Below, in pieces: positions 39,495 to 48,380 of a stretch of DNA of 64,000 nucleotides; position 1 is the stretch's first letter; every line of letters starts with the position of its first letter. Source of the stretch: Duganella zoogloeoides. GTDB lineage: Bacteria > Pseudomonadota > Gammaproteobacteria > Burkholderiales > Burkholderiaceae_D. The stretch covers positions 3,658,001 through 3,722,000 of the forward strand of contig NZ_CP140152.1 in the NCBI RefSeq assembly GCF_034479515.1, read 5' to 3'. The notes under the pieces were generated by a model, which saw only the letters and a program-made list of their open reading frames with translations, did not search any database and had not been told where the DNA came from. Position numbers and translations under genes: made by a program.

Positions 39495-40903
39495 CCCCAT
39501 CGCACCGATCACCCGACGCCGTCACCCTGCTCGAACAATTGCGCGCGGGCGCCCTCACCGCCGAACAACTGGTGGGCCAGCACCTGCACACGCTGGCGCA
39601 CGAGCAGCCGCGCCTGAACGCCGCCACCGGCATTTTCCACGATGCGGCGCTGGCCGAAGCGCGCCGGCTCGATTGCGAGGGCGACCGGTCGCTGCCGCTG
39701 TTCGGCCTGCCGTGCAGCGTGAAGGAGACCTTCGGCCTGGCCGGCCAGCAGGTCACGGCCGGCTCGCAGCGGATGGCGCCCGAACACCATGCGCAGGACG
39801 CCGAGATCGTGCGGCGGTTGAAGGCTGCCGGTGCGGTGGTGATCGCCCGCAGCAATGTGCCGGAACTGGCGATGACGGCCGAATCGACCAATCCCCGCTA
39901 CGGCCGCACCAATAACCCGCTGGCGCCGGACCGGGTGGCGGGCGGCTCGAGCGGCGGCGAGGGCGCGCTGGTGGGGTCCGGCAGTTCGGTGTTCGGCGTG
40001 GGGTCGGACATCCTCGGATCGATCCGGATACCGGCCGCGTTCTGCGGCGTGGTGGGCTTCAAGCCGCATTCGGCGGCGGTCGATGACACCGGCACGTGGC
40101 CCACGGTGACCGGCAACACCCGCACCTGGCTGGGCCTGGGGCCGCTCACGCGCAGCGTGCGCGACGCCCGGCTGGTGTACAACGTGATCGCCCGGCGGCC
40201 GCTGGGGGCGGGCCGCAAAGCAGGCGGCGATTCCGGTGGCCGGCTGGTGGTGCCGGGCGGCTTTCCGATGACGATACAGGATGCCTGCATCGGCCAGGCG
40301 CTGGCGGCAGCGAGAAGCGCGCTGGTGGGCAGTGGCTACCGCGAGCAAGCGCAGGATTTTTCGCAAGTGCGCCACCTGTTCCTGCAAATCCCGAAAGTGA
40401 TCCTCGACGACTTTTACGATACCTGGATCCGGCTGCTGTCCACGCCGGGCGCGGCGCCCTTCTCTCCGTGGCGCGAACTGGCAGCGCAACTGCTGCGCCG
40501 TCCCACCATCGACGACGGCCTGTTGACGTGGATGCTGATCGCGCCGCTGATGAAGCCACGTCGCCAGTCCACGGTGGCGCGCATCGCCGAAGAATACGCC
40601 AGCGCGCGGGCCCGCTACCACGCCATGCTGGGCGTTGACGGCGTGATGGTCCTGCCCACGCTGGGATTGCTGGCGCCGCCCCACGGCAAGATGAACCGGC
40701 AATCGCTCAAACCCGGCGTCAACGGCCTGTTTACCGCCCATACCATGGGCAACTACCTGGACCTGCCGGCCATCGCAGTCCCGGCCTGGAAGTACCGCGA
40801 TGCCGTCACCGGCCTGGTGCCCAGCGTCTCGCTGCTGTGCGCGCCGGGGGCGGAAGCGCGCCTGTTCGACGCCGCCGGGACCGTCGAAGCCGCCCTCAAC
40901 TGA
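39491..40903 (+). CDS. Amidase-signature family hydrolase
   Basis: 470 residues with the Ser-cisSer-Lys triad: Lys in PCSVKETFG, cis-Ser in AGGSSGGEG, nucleophile Ser in GVGSDILGSIRIPAAFCG (the usual GSDIGGSIR with Leu for one Gly). It resembles fatty-acid-amide-hydrolase-like bacterial amidases. No signal peptide. Its ATG overlaps the kinase stop (ATGA), so it is co-translated with a metal-sensing two-component system, an unexpected pairing. Substrate unknown. Confidence 0.87.
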   Translation: MTPSHRSPDAVTLLEQLRAGALTAEQLVGQHLHTLAHEQPRLNAATGIFHDAALAEARRLDCEGDRSLPLFGLPCSVKETFGLAGQQVTAGSQRMAPEHHAQDAEIVRRLKAAGAVVIARSNVPELAMTAESTNPRYGRTNNPLAPDRVAGGSSGGEGALVGSGSSVFGVGSDILGSIRIPAAFCGVVGFKPHSAAVDDTGTWPTVTGNTRTWLGLGPLTRSVRDARLVYNVIARRPLGAGRKAGGDSGGRLVVPGGFPMTIQDACIGQALAAARSALVGSGYREQAQDFSQVRHLFLQIPKVILDDFYDTWIRLLSTPGAAPFSPWRELAAQLLRRPTIDDGLLTWMLIAPLMKPRRQSTVARIAEEYASARARYHAMLGVDGVMVLPTLGLLAPPHGKMNRQSLKPGVNGLFTAHTMGNYLDLPAIAVPAWKYRDAVTGLVPSVSLLCAPGAEARLFDAAGTVEAALN

Positions 40904-40912
40904 ACTGCGCGG

Positions 40913-41590
40913 TCAACCTGACGCCGCAGCTTTCTCTTTTTTGACGTCGGCTTCGGCCATGGACTGGGCGAAGCGCAGCGCTTTCCGGACCTTGTCGACC
41001 AGGTCTGCGTCGCGCTGGCTGTCCTGGGCGGTGCGGCGGTGGTCGTGGTGTTTGAACGGATCGTTGGCCTCGGCATCGGCTGCCTGTTGCTGGTCGGCGT
41101 AGGCGGCGCGCCCTTCGGCGTGGTCGGCATCGGCCGGCGCTGCTGGTGCTGGTGCTGGTGCCGGTGGTACCGAGGGTGTGGCAGGCGCCGACGGCGCGGC
41201 GATCTCGCCCCCCGATTCCGCTGCCGCGCCATCGCCGGAACGCAGCACGGCGGCAGCTTCCTTGAGCTGGTTGGCCAGTTGCTTGAGTTCCTGCAGCGCG
41301 CCCCTGGCGCCGCTGCTGCCGAACAGGGCCAGCAGGTGCACCAGTTCCTCGATGCGCTTCTTGATCATCTCGATGCGTTCGCGCGCGGCCGCCTTGGCCG
41401 CCTGCGCCGACGACGTGCGCAGCGCGCGGATCACGGCGGCGCGTTCGCGGGCCTGGTCGGCCTGCTTCTGTTTGAGCTTGGCCATCGCCTCCAGCGACTG
41501 CGCCTGCAGGCGGCTGGCGGTATCGCCTCCCGGCGTGGGCGGCTCGGCGCGGGCGGCGCGGGTGGGACTATACAGCGGTGAGGACAACAT
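40913..41590 (-). CDS. Coiled-coil hypothetical protein
   Basis: 225 residues. A charged helical region (~25-115; KLKQKQADQARERAAVIRALR, RIEMIKKRIEELVHLLALFG) is followed by an Ala/Pro-rich disordered segment (~130-165) and a His-containing, Lys-rich end. No signal or membrane segment. GGAG precedes the ATG. No family recognised. Confidence 0.6.
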   Translation of the reverse strand: MLSSPLYSPTRAARAEPPTPGGDTASRLQAQSLEAMAKLKQKQADQARERAAVIRALRTSSAQAAKAAARERIEMIKKRIEELVHLLALFGSSGARGALQELKQLANQLKEAAAVLRSGDGAAAESGGEIAAPSAPATPSVPPAPAPAPAAPADADHAEGRAAYADQQQAADAEANDPFKHHDHRRTAQDSQRDADLVDKVRKALRFAQSMAEADVKKEKAAASG

Positions 41591-41669
41591 GGCGTGCTCC
41601 GGTGCAGGCGAATGATCGGTACCGGTAACAGGCGACTGCGGCAGGAATTAGTTAAATGTTACATCCTGC

Positions 41670-41700
41670 TTGACCTCAACATAAGTTGAGGTTTTATAGT
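41670..41700 (+). promoter_or_regulatory. SoxR-type promoter of the MFS exporter
   Basis: TTGACC (41670-41675) and TATAGT (41695-41700) are 19 bases apart, the over-long spacing of MerR-family activated promoters. The spacer carries a 20-bp palindrome, ACCTCAACATAAGTTGAGGT (41673-41692), which matches the SoxR box CCTCAAG-N4-CTTGAGG at nearly every position. Redox-drug activation is inferred; no soxR gene is in view. Confidence 0.82.
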
Positions 41701-41729
41701 GCACCCATCGCTTTCATCGAGATGTCCGC

Positions 41730-42926
41730 ATGCATTCCACCCAGACCATTGTCCCCGCCACCACCCTCACCACGCCGGTACTGCTGCTGATGGCGGTCGC
41801 CACCGGCCTGTGCGCCGGCAGTAATTACTTCAACCAGCCGCTGCTGCATTCGATTGCCGTGGCGCTGGACGTGAGCGACGCCACCGCCGCGCTCACGGTC
41901 ACCGTGTCGCAGCTGGCGTACGCGCTGGGCCTGCTGCTGTTCGTACCGCTCGGCGACATGCTGGAACGGCGCAGCCTGGCCAGCGGCCTGATGCTGCTGG
42001 CTGCCGCCGGCCTGTTCATCAGCGGCTATGCCGGCAGTTTCGCCATGCTGGTGGCGGGCACCGTGATGACGGGGCTGTTCTCGGTGGCCGCGCAAACCCT
42101 GGTGCCGATGGCGGCCACGCTGTCCGAACCGCAGCGCAGCGGCCGCGCCGTGGGTCTCGTGATGAGCGGCCTGCTCAGCGGCATCCTGCTGGCGCGCAGC
42201 GCGGCGGGGCTGCTGTCGGACCTGGGCGGCTGGCACACCGTGTACCGGGCGGCGGGCTGCCTGATGGTGCTGCTGGCGCTGGCGCTGTGGCACGCGCTGC
42301 CCGCTTCGCGCAATCCGGTCGCGCTGCGCTACGGACAGGTACTCCGCTCGCTCGTGGCGCTCGCGGCGCACCATCCGCGCCTGCGCAGCCGGACCTTGCT
42401 CGGGGCGCTGACCTTTGCCTCGGTGAGCGTGCTGCTGTCGTCCACCACGCTGCTGCTCTCGGGTCCAGGCTTCGCACTTGGCGACAGCCAGATCGGCCTG
42501 GTCGGCCTGCTGGGCGTGGCCGGCGCCATGATGGCCAGCGTGGCCGGGCGCCTGAACGACAGGGGCTGGGGCCTTGCCACCTCGGCCGGCTGCCTGCTGC
42601 TGTTGCTGGTGAGCTGGGGCGCGCTGCGCCTTGGCCTGGCCAGCCTGCCGTGGATCTTGCTGGGCACCCTGCTGATCGACATCGCCCTGGCGGGCATCCA
42701 CATCAGCAACCAGGGCGTGATTTACCAGCTCGACCCCGGCGCCCGGTCGCGCATCAACGCGGTGTACATGACCGGCTATTTCGCCGGCGCGGCAACCGGT
42801 TCGGCGCTGGGATCGCTGGCCTGGCGCCTGGGCGGCTGGAACGGCGTGTGCGTGGCCGGCGCAGTCCTGGCACTGACCAGCGCCGCCGCGCTGCGGTACG
42901 ACTACGAGCTGGCGCGCAAGCGCTGA
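41730..42926 (+). CDS. MFS exporter, SoxR-controlled candidate
   Basis: 398 residues, 12 helices, YnfM/DHA1-like: AVATGLCAGSNYFNQPLL in helix 1, VPLGDMLERRSL as the MFS A-motif, YMTGYFAGAATGSALGS near the end. SoxR-type control points to export of redox-active compounds such as quinones, phenazines or dyes. It starts 30 bases after the promoter. The 3-prime end overlaps the convergent EAL gene by 25 bases. Confidence 0.85.
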   Translation: MHSTQTIVPATTLTTPVLLLMAVATGLCAGSNYFNQPLLHSIAVALDVSDATAALTVTVSQLAYALGLLLFVPLGDMLERRSLASGLMLLAAAGLFISGYAGSFAMLVAGTVMTGLFSVAAQTLVPMAATLSEPQRSGRAVGLVMSGLLSGILLARSAAGLLSDLGGWHTVYRAAGCLMVLLALALWHALPASRNPVALRYGQVLRSLVALAAHHPRLRSRTLLGALTFASVSVLLSSTTLLLSGPGFALGDSQIGLVGLLGVAGAMMASVAGRLNDRGWGLATSAGCLLLLLVSWGALRLGLASLPWILLGTLLIDIALAGIHISNQGVIYQLDPGARSRINAVYMTGYFAGAATGSALGSLAWRLGGWNGVCVAGAVLALTSAAALRYDYELARKR

Positions 42927-44734
42927 GCGGCGGGCGCCAGCCAGTCGGTCAGCTGTGCGGCGGGCATGGGGCGGGCAATCCAGTACCCCTGCCCCTCGTC
43001 GCATCCCCAGCTGGCCAGGAGCTCGTACGCTTGCGCCGTCTCGATCCCTTCGGCCACCACGCGATGGCCGAACTCGTGGCCGAGCCGTATCATGGCGCAC
43101 AGGATGGTCACGTCGTGCATGTCGGAGGGCAGCGTGCGGACGAACGATTGATCGAGCTTGAGAGTGGTGGCAGGTATCTGTTTGAGGTAGCTGAAGTTGC
43201 TGTGGCCGGTGCCGAAATCGTCGATGGCGATCTGCAGCCCCAGCGCGCGCAGGCGGCGCAGCTGCACGCCGACAGATACCGGATCGTCGGCCACGGCGCT
43301 TTCGGTGAATTCGATCTCGATCAGCGCCGGATCGACGCGGATCTGCCCCAGCAGGCGGTCGAGCAGGTCGGCACATGCGGCGGTGGCCAGGTCCAGCGCC
43401 GAGACGTTGAGCGACACGGTCAGGCGCAAGCCGGCGCCGTGCCAGATTTCCGCCTGCGCCAGCGCCGCACGCACCACCCATGCCGTGATGTCGCCGATGA
43501 GGGCAGTCTTTTCGGCCAGCGGAATGAACTCGGCGGGACTGATGGCCCCAAGCTCGGGATGGTTCCAGCGCAGCAGTGCTTCGACGCCGGTGCACACGCC
43601 ATCGGCCAGGTCGATGCGCGGCTGGTAATGCAGCTGCAACTGGCCCTCTGCGGCCAGCGCGCCGGGGATGGCCGCGAGGATGCGGAACGCGCGTTGCTGC
43701 GCGGCGTCCAGTTGCGGGTGATAGATCGCCCAGGGACGGTGAGCAGCGCGCGCGTGGGCCAGCGCGGCACCCAACACGCGCGCGGTATCGGCCATCGGCG
43801 TGGCGTCGGACATGGCCAGCGCTACGGCACCCAGCGTGACGGCCGGTGCATGCGGTATGCCCTGGTACTCGCACGGCTCGGCAAGCTGCGCCTGCAGCGC
43901 GCGCAACTGCTCCTCGAGCGCCGCCTCGTGCTCGGCGGCCAGCACGCAGGCCATCACCGTGGTGTCGATCCGGTACGCGGGCGCCGGGCCGAGTGCGTGC
44001 GCCAGGCGCCGCGCCGCAGCTTGCAGGAAGCCGTCGGCGTGATCGGCGCCGAACGCCGACTGCATCTGCTGCAGGTAAACCGGACCGCAGACGTCCACGG
44101 CCACCGCGAACAGGTGGCGGCCATCATCGGGCGCATCGTTGATCCACAACCCCACGTCTTCGAGGAAGCGGGTGCGATTGGGCAACTGGGTAAGCGCATC
44201 GGCATAGCCGATGCTGCGCAGGGTTTCGATGCGCATCATGGCCAGTCGGGCGAAATGGCGCAACTGGGTCACCTGCCGCGCATCGAAGGCGGTGCGCGGC
44301 GCGGCATCGAGCACGCAGAAGGTTCCCAGGCACAGGCCCTCTTTTGTGATCAAGGGCGCGCCGGCATAAAACCGCAGTCCGGGCGCCCCGGTCACCAGCG
44401 GATTGTCGACAAAGCGCGCATCGAGCAGCGTGTCGAGCACGATCAGCGGTTCGACGCTATGAAGCGCGTAGGCGCAAAATGCCTGCGAGCGCGGCGTTTC
44501 GCGCACCGCCATGCCGATGCGCGACTTGAACCATTGGCGGCCATCGTCCACCAGCGAAATGAGCGCCATCGAGGTGTCGAAAACATGGGTGGCAAGCAAG
44601 GTCATCTGGTCGAACGCCGGGTCGGTCGGCGTGTCGAGCAGGCACAGCTCACGCAGGGCGGCAAGGCGCTCGTTTTCGCTGCGCAATAAGGGAGGAGAAA
44701 ATGTCATGGTATGAAAACTCGGACGATCGTCCAT
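42902..44734 (-). CDS. GAF-GGDEF-EAL signalling protein
   Basis: 610 residues. GAF (~20-165; LISLVDDGRQWFKSRIG, SQAFCAYALHSVEPLIV), a GGDEF-like domain that keeps the fold (ADALTQLPNRTRFL) but lacks the GGDEF signature and so should not make c-di-GMP, and an EAL domain with VEALLRW, SLNVSA, EFTES, IDDFGTGHSN, KLDQSFV, EGIET and QGYWIARP, apparently a complete phosphodiesterase site. ATG 44734 is used; ATG 44707 is an alternative. No membrane segment, so it probably senses a cytoplasmic ligand. Confidence 0.88.
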   Translation of the reverse strand: MDDRPSFHTMTFSPPLLRSENERLAALRELCLLDTPTDPAFDQMTLLATHVFDTSMALISLVDDGRQWFKSRIGMAVRETPRSQAFCAYALHSVEPLIVLDTLLDARFVDNPLVTGAPGLRFYAGAPLITKEGLCLGTFCVLDAAPRTAFDARQVTQLRHFARLAMMRIETLRSIGYADALTQLPNRTRFLEDVGLWINDAPDDGRHLFAVAVDVCGPVYLQQMQSAFGADHADGFLQAAARRLAHALGPAPAYRIDTTVMACVLAAEHEAALEEQLRALQAQLAEPCEYQGIPHAPAVTLGAVALAMSDATPMADTARVLGAALAHARAAHRPWAIYHPQLDAAQQRAFRILAAIPGALAAEGQLQLHYQPRIDLADGVCTGVEALLRWNHPELGAISPAEFIPLAEKTALIGDITAWVVRAALAQAEIWHGAGLRLTVSLNVSALDLATAACADLLDRLLGQIRVDPALIEIEFTESAVADDPVSVGVQLRRLRALGLQIAIDDFGTGHSNFSYLKQIPATTLKLDQSFVRTLPSDMHDVTILCAMIRLGHEFGHRVVAEGIETAQAYELLASWGCDEGQGYWIARPMPAAQLTDWLAPAAQRLRASS

Positions 44735-44901
44735 TGTAACCCAACGCTTGCTAAATTTCCTGCTAACAATATAAAGATATTTTTTACAACATACGGCACT
44801 GGCACGTGGTCAGGCTGCTGATTGTTTCCTGAGAACATGCAGCCAAAGCCACGGGAAAGCGTTATATTTAGTTTTCCGATAACAAATACAATGGAGATAT
44901 C

Positions 44902-46431
44902 ATGTTGCCAGCCATGCGGGTGATGGGCAGTCCTTTCAAGTTACTGGGTCTGCTGTTAGCCCTGCAATCCGCAGTTCTGTGTTCACCCGCAGGTGCGCAG
45001 CAGGCGGCGCAGGCTGCCGGAGAGACTGCCACCCGGCCGGAAGTGATCGTGACCGGCAAGCGCAAGTTGCAGGATCCGACCGAGTTCATCGCTGCCGACA
45101 GTCGCGTGCTGGGCCGCAAGTTCGCGTCGTCGTGCGCTTTCATGTCCGGCTACGACGCCAAGGATGACGATCTCGTCATCGACTACATCATGAGCTTCCA
45201 TGGCATCTCCAACGACATCAATACCATCCGCGACGTGGCGCCGATGGGCGATGCTTCCGGCAAAAACACCATGGGCGACGACTTCGTCGAGAAGCCGTCC
45301 GGCTCCGACTTCGGCACCGGCGCGACGCAGGCCCCGGACGCCATGACGCCGTCGGTGCAGTGCTCGAATACCGACCGCCGCTTCGCCGCCGGCCGCAACA
45401 GCATCGCGCGCAAGGACAAGACGCTGAACCTGGCCCTGGACGCCTACGACAAGGGCGACTACGTGGAAGCAATGGCGCAGTTCAAGCAGAACTACAGCAA
45501 GCTGGGCAACGATTTCTCGGCGTTGATGCTGGGCCGCATGTACCTCGAAGGCAAGGGCACCGCCGTCGATAACAAGCAGGCCCTCTACTGGCTCGACAAG
45601 TCCGTCAACCAGCGCTTCGGACCGAACGACCGCATGCGCTTCGACCCGAAACATCCGCAACTGATGAACACGCGCGCCGAAGCGGCGATGACGCTGGCCA
45701 AGGTGTACATGGTAGGCTCCGGCATGAAGCGCGATCCACGCAAGGCCCTCGAATTCTATGAAGTGGCGGCCGACTCCGGCTACACACCGGCCACTGCCAT
45801 GCTGGGCAGCGCCTACCTGTCCGGCTTTGCTGGCCAGAAAGATGTCAACAAGGGCATCAAGTACCTGAAGGAAGCCGGCGAAGCGGGCTATGCACCGGCC
45901 CTGTTCCAGCTCGGCAAAGCCTATTACGAAGGGAACGAGGTACCCAAGGACCTGAAAATGGCGGGCGCCTACTTCACCGCCGGCGCCAAGGAAGGCCACC
46001 CGGGCGCGCAACTGGCGGCCGCCCGCATGTACGACTTCGGCGAAAGCGTGGCGCCCGATCCCAAGCGCGCCCTGGTCTATTACAGGGAAGCCGCCATCAA
46101 GGGCGTGCCGGCGGCGCAAAACGCACTGGGCACCTATTTCTACAAGGGCGAAGTGGTGGGGCAGAACCTGGAAACCGCGCGCAAGCTGTTCAACGCCGCC
46201 GCCATGCAGGCGCAGCCCGACGCCATGTACAACCTGGCCATCATGACCCGTAATGGCGAAGGCGGCGCCAAGGACCTGTCGATGGCCTACGTCTGGTTCA
46301 GCCTGGCCAAGCAGGCGCGCTACCCGGAAGCCGACGCGGCGCTGGCCGACGTGAAGCCACAGCTGTCGCAGGCGGAACTGGCCAGGGCAGACGCATTGCT
46401 CAAGCCCGGTTCCGGTACGAAAACCAGGTAG
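44902..46431 (+). CDS. Secreted Sel1-repeat protein
   Basis: 509 residues with a signal peptide (LLGLLLALQSAVLCSPAGAQ). Residues ~180-480 contain about eight Sel1-type alpha/alpha repeats (LGRMYLEGKGTAVDNKQALYWLDKS; LGKAYYEGNEVPKDLKMAGAYF; NLAIMTRNGEGGAKDLSMAYVWF). The first ~130 mature residues (SSCAFMSGYDAKDDDLVIDYIMSFHG) are unassigned. Such proteins scaffold periplasmic complexes; no specific role can be given. GGAGA precedes ATG 44902. Confidence 0.85.
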   Translation: MLPAMRVMGSPFKLLGLLLALQSAVLCSPAGAQQAAQAAGETATRPEVIVTGKRKLQDPTEFIAADSRVLGRKFASSCAFMSGYDAKDDDLVIDYIMSFHGISNDINTIRDVAPMGDASGKNTMGDDFVEKPSGSDFGTGATQAPDAMTPSVQCSNTDRRFAAGRNSIARKDKTLNLALDAYDKGDYVEAMAQFKQNYSKLGNDFSALMLGRMYLEGKGTAVDNKQALYWLDKSVNQRFGPNDRMRFDPKHPQLMNTRAEAAMTLAKVYMVGSGMKRDPRKALEFYEVAADSGYTPATAMLGSAYLSGFAGQKDVNKGIKYLKEAGEAGYAPALFQLGKAYYEGNEVPKDLKMAGAYFTAGAKEGHPGAQLAAARMYDFGESVAPDPKRALVYYREAAIKGVPAAQNALGTYFYKGEVVGQNLETARKLFNAAAMQAQPDAMYNLAIMTRNGEGGAKDLSMAYVWFSLAKQARYPEADAALADVKPQLSQAELARADALLKPGSGTKTR

Positions 46432-46619
46432 CGCTCTCTGCTGCTGCGGCGGTGCCGTTGTCCGACGGCCCGCCGCCCACTCTCCTCTCCCTCCCGCTAT
46501 CGCAACAAGTCCGGCTGACGCCGGAACCTTGTCGGCACTGTCGCGTCAAAACAATCGGGGCCGCAATTTGCGGCCAAATGAAAAAATCACCTTGACGTGA
46601 TATCAGTGGGAGATGATAA

Positions 46620-47029
46620 TTGAAAAATACTGAATGGAAGGTGACGTTCCACGACGATTTCGTTGCAGAATTCAAGCGATACTCTCCCGACGTTCAGGAT
46701 GAATTATTGGCTTCGGCAATTATCGTCAGAACGCTGGGTCCTGCAGCCGATCGGCCGCACGTGGGAACACTGCACAACCCCAGGCACCCGAACATGAAAG
46801 AGCTGCGGTTCAAGGCCAACAACGGCGCGGAAATCTGGCGCGCGATCTTTGCTTCGACCCGGTCCAGCAAGCGGTCATATTGGTTGCCGCAGACAAGCAG
46901 GGCATCAATCAGGAAAAGTTTTACAAAGGCTTGCTGAAAATTGCCAACGCCCGCTACGACCGGCACCTGGGAACGCTCAGGCAAGTTACTGGGGCCGGGG
47001 CCAAGCTGGTCAACTATTTCAGGAGGTAA
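46620..47029 (+). pseudogene. RelE/HigB-type (Gp49-like) toxin, frameshifted
   Basis: The TTG start at 46620 (GGGAGA upstream) gives MKNTEWKVTFHDDFVAEFK...HPNMKELRF...EIWRAIF, a phage-Gp49/HigB-like toxin. At ~46852 the frame shifts and soon stops at 46937. The normal continuation, FDPVQQAVILVAADKQGINQ then EKFYKGLLKIANARYD, is in the +2 frame and ends at 47029. The total of 410 bases is one short of 137 codons, so a single-base deletion explains it. Gp49-type toxins are mRNA interferases; the present gene should be inactive unless the frame is rescued. Confidence 0.82.
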
Positions 47030-47031
47030 CC

Positions 47032-47376
47032 ATGACTACCGATCTCAACGACATTCTCGACGACCTGTCGCCGCAGCGGCAGGCCAACATTGCTGCGCTG
47101 GCCGAGAAAAAAATCCAGGAAACCCTGGCCAGCGCCAGCACGCTGTCCGAATTTCGCAAAGCGATGGGCAAAACCCAGGCCGAAGTGGCCAGGGAGCTTG
47201 GCATCAACCAGAATGCCGTCTCCCAGCTGGAGCAACGCTCGGATACCTATGTTTCAACCTTGCGCCGATTCCTGAAGTCGCTCGACCTGACGCTGGAAAT
47301 GTCGGTCGTCAACAAAAACGGCGTGCGCATCGACCTGCCCAATTTTCTCAAAACCGATACCGAATCCCCGCACTGA
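47032..47376 (+). CDS. XRE-family antitoxin of the HigBA-type pair
   Basis: 114 residues. The helix-turn-helix is FRKAMGKTQAEVARELGINQNAVSQLEQRSDTYVSTLRRF. Its AGGAGG site is formed by the last two codons of the toxin frame, and the ATG is 3 bases after the toxin stop, the usual toxin-first order of higBA. It should bind the toxin and repress the operon. The antitoxin is intact although the toxin is broken. Confidence 0.88.
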   Translation: MTTDLNDILDDLSPQRQANIAALAEKKIQETLASASTLSEFRKAMGKTQAEVARELGINQNAVSQLEQRSDTYVSTLRRFLKSLDLTLEMSVVNKNGVRIDLPNFLKTDTESPH

Positions 47377-47399
47377 CCTAGCGGTTGCCGGTGCCCGCC

Positions 47400-48380
47400 C
47401 TACCCGGCCCGCACTACGCGCTGGTCGATCACGCCGAACGGCCGCCCGCCCCGAGTGTCGGTGGCGGCCATGCGCACGCGGTCGCCGAAGTGCATGAACG
47501 GCGTGTGCGCTTCGCCGCGGTCAATCATCTCGAGCACGCGGCGCTCGGAAATGCAGGCGCTGCCCGCCTCGCGCGACCGGTTCGATACCGTGCCCGAACC
47601 GATCACGGTGCCGGGCGACAGCTTGCGCGTGCGGGCGGCGTGGGCCACCAGCTGGCCGAAGCTGAAATTCATCTCGCCGCCGTGGGGGCGGCCGAACGGC
47701 GTATCGTTCAGGTGCACTTCCAGGTTCAGTTGCACCCGGCCGTCGCGCCAGTTCTCGCCCAGTTCGTCGGGCGTGATGGCCAGCGGCGCAAAGCTGGTCG
47801 ATGGCTTGGCTTGCAGGAAGCCGAAGCCGCTTTTCATTTCGCGCGGACCCAGCGCGCGCAGGCTCCAGTCGTTGAGCTGCACCAGCAGCCGGATGCGCTG
47901 GTGCGCCGCTTCCGCCGTCACGCCCATCGGCACCGCGTCCACCACCACGCCGAACTCGCCCTCGAAATCGATGCCCAGGCGTTCGTCGGGCAGCGGCACG
48001 GGATCGCGCGCGCCGAGAAAGTCGTCGGAAGCGCCCTGGTACATCACGGGGATGGTGTCGAAGTCCGGGATCGGCGGCGTATTGAACGCCTGCTCCATCA
48101 GCCGGCCGTGGTGCAGAAAGGCCGAGGCGTCGCACCACTGGTAGCTGCGCGGCAGCGGTGCGCCGCAAGCATGGGGATCGAACGAGAACGTGGCCGGATA
48201 AGTACCGTCGTTGAGGCGGTCGGACAGTGCCTGCAAGGCCGGCGCGACCTGGTCCCAGCGTTGCAGGGCCGTGAGCATATTGGGCGCCACCAGGCTGGCG
48301 TCGAGCGCGCGGGTGGCGTCGCGCGAGACCAGCAACAGGCGCCCGTCCGGGTCTTCGCAGCGCAGCGAGGCGAACTTCAT
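47400..48380 (-). CDS. Fumarylacetoacetate hydrolase-family protein
   Basis: 326 residues. The FAH fold is marked by GIDFEGEFGVVVDAVPMG (metal-binding acids), LLVQLNDWSLRALGPREMKSGFGFLQAKP and GTVIGSGTVSN. Members cleave C-C bonds of, hydrate or decarboxylate products of aromatic ring opening. The ATG overlaps the cyclase stop (ATGA). It is the last gene of the putative ring-cleavage operon. No signal peptide; cytoplasmic. Confidence 0.88.
   Translation of the reverse strand: MKFASLRCEDPDGRLLLVSRDATRALDASLVAPNMLTALQRWDQVAPALQALSDRLNDGTYPATFSFDPHACGAPLPRSYQWCDASAFLHHGRLMEQAFNTPPIPDFDTIPVMYQGASDDFLGARDPVPLPDERLGIDFEGEFGVVVDAVPMGVTAEAAHQRIRLLVQLNDWSLRALGPREMKSGFGFLQAKPSTSFAPLAITPDELGENWRDGRVQLNLEVHLNDTPFGRPHGGEMNFSFGQLVAHAARTRKLSPGTVIGSGTVSNRSREAGSACISERRVLEMIDRGEAHTPFMHFGDRVRMAATDTRGGRPFGVIDQRVVRAG

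Noticed and set aside
46559..46575. GGCCGCA-ATT-TGCGGCC hairpin between the Sel1 and toxin genes
   Set aside because: No T-run follows on the plus strand, so it is not a good intrinsic terminator; no other role is supported.
46592..46620. TTGACG-17-GATAAT promoter just before the toxin start, containing GTGATATCA as in the SPFH operator
   Set aside because: Transcription would start after the TTG start codon, so it is doubtful as the toxin promoter; the 9-base similarity to the 4379 palindrome is too short to claim a shared regulator.
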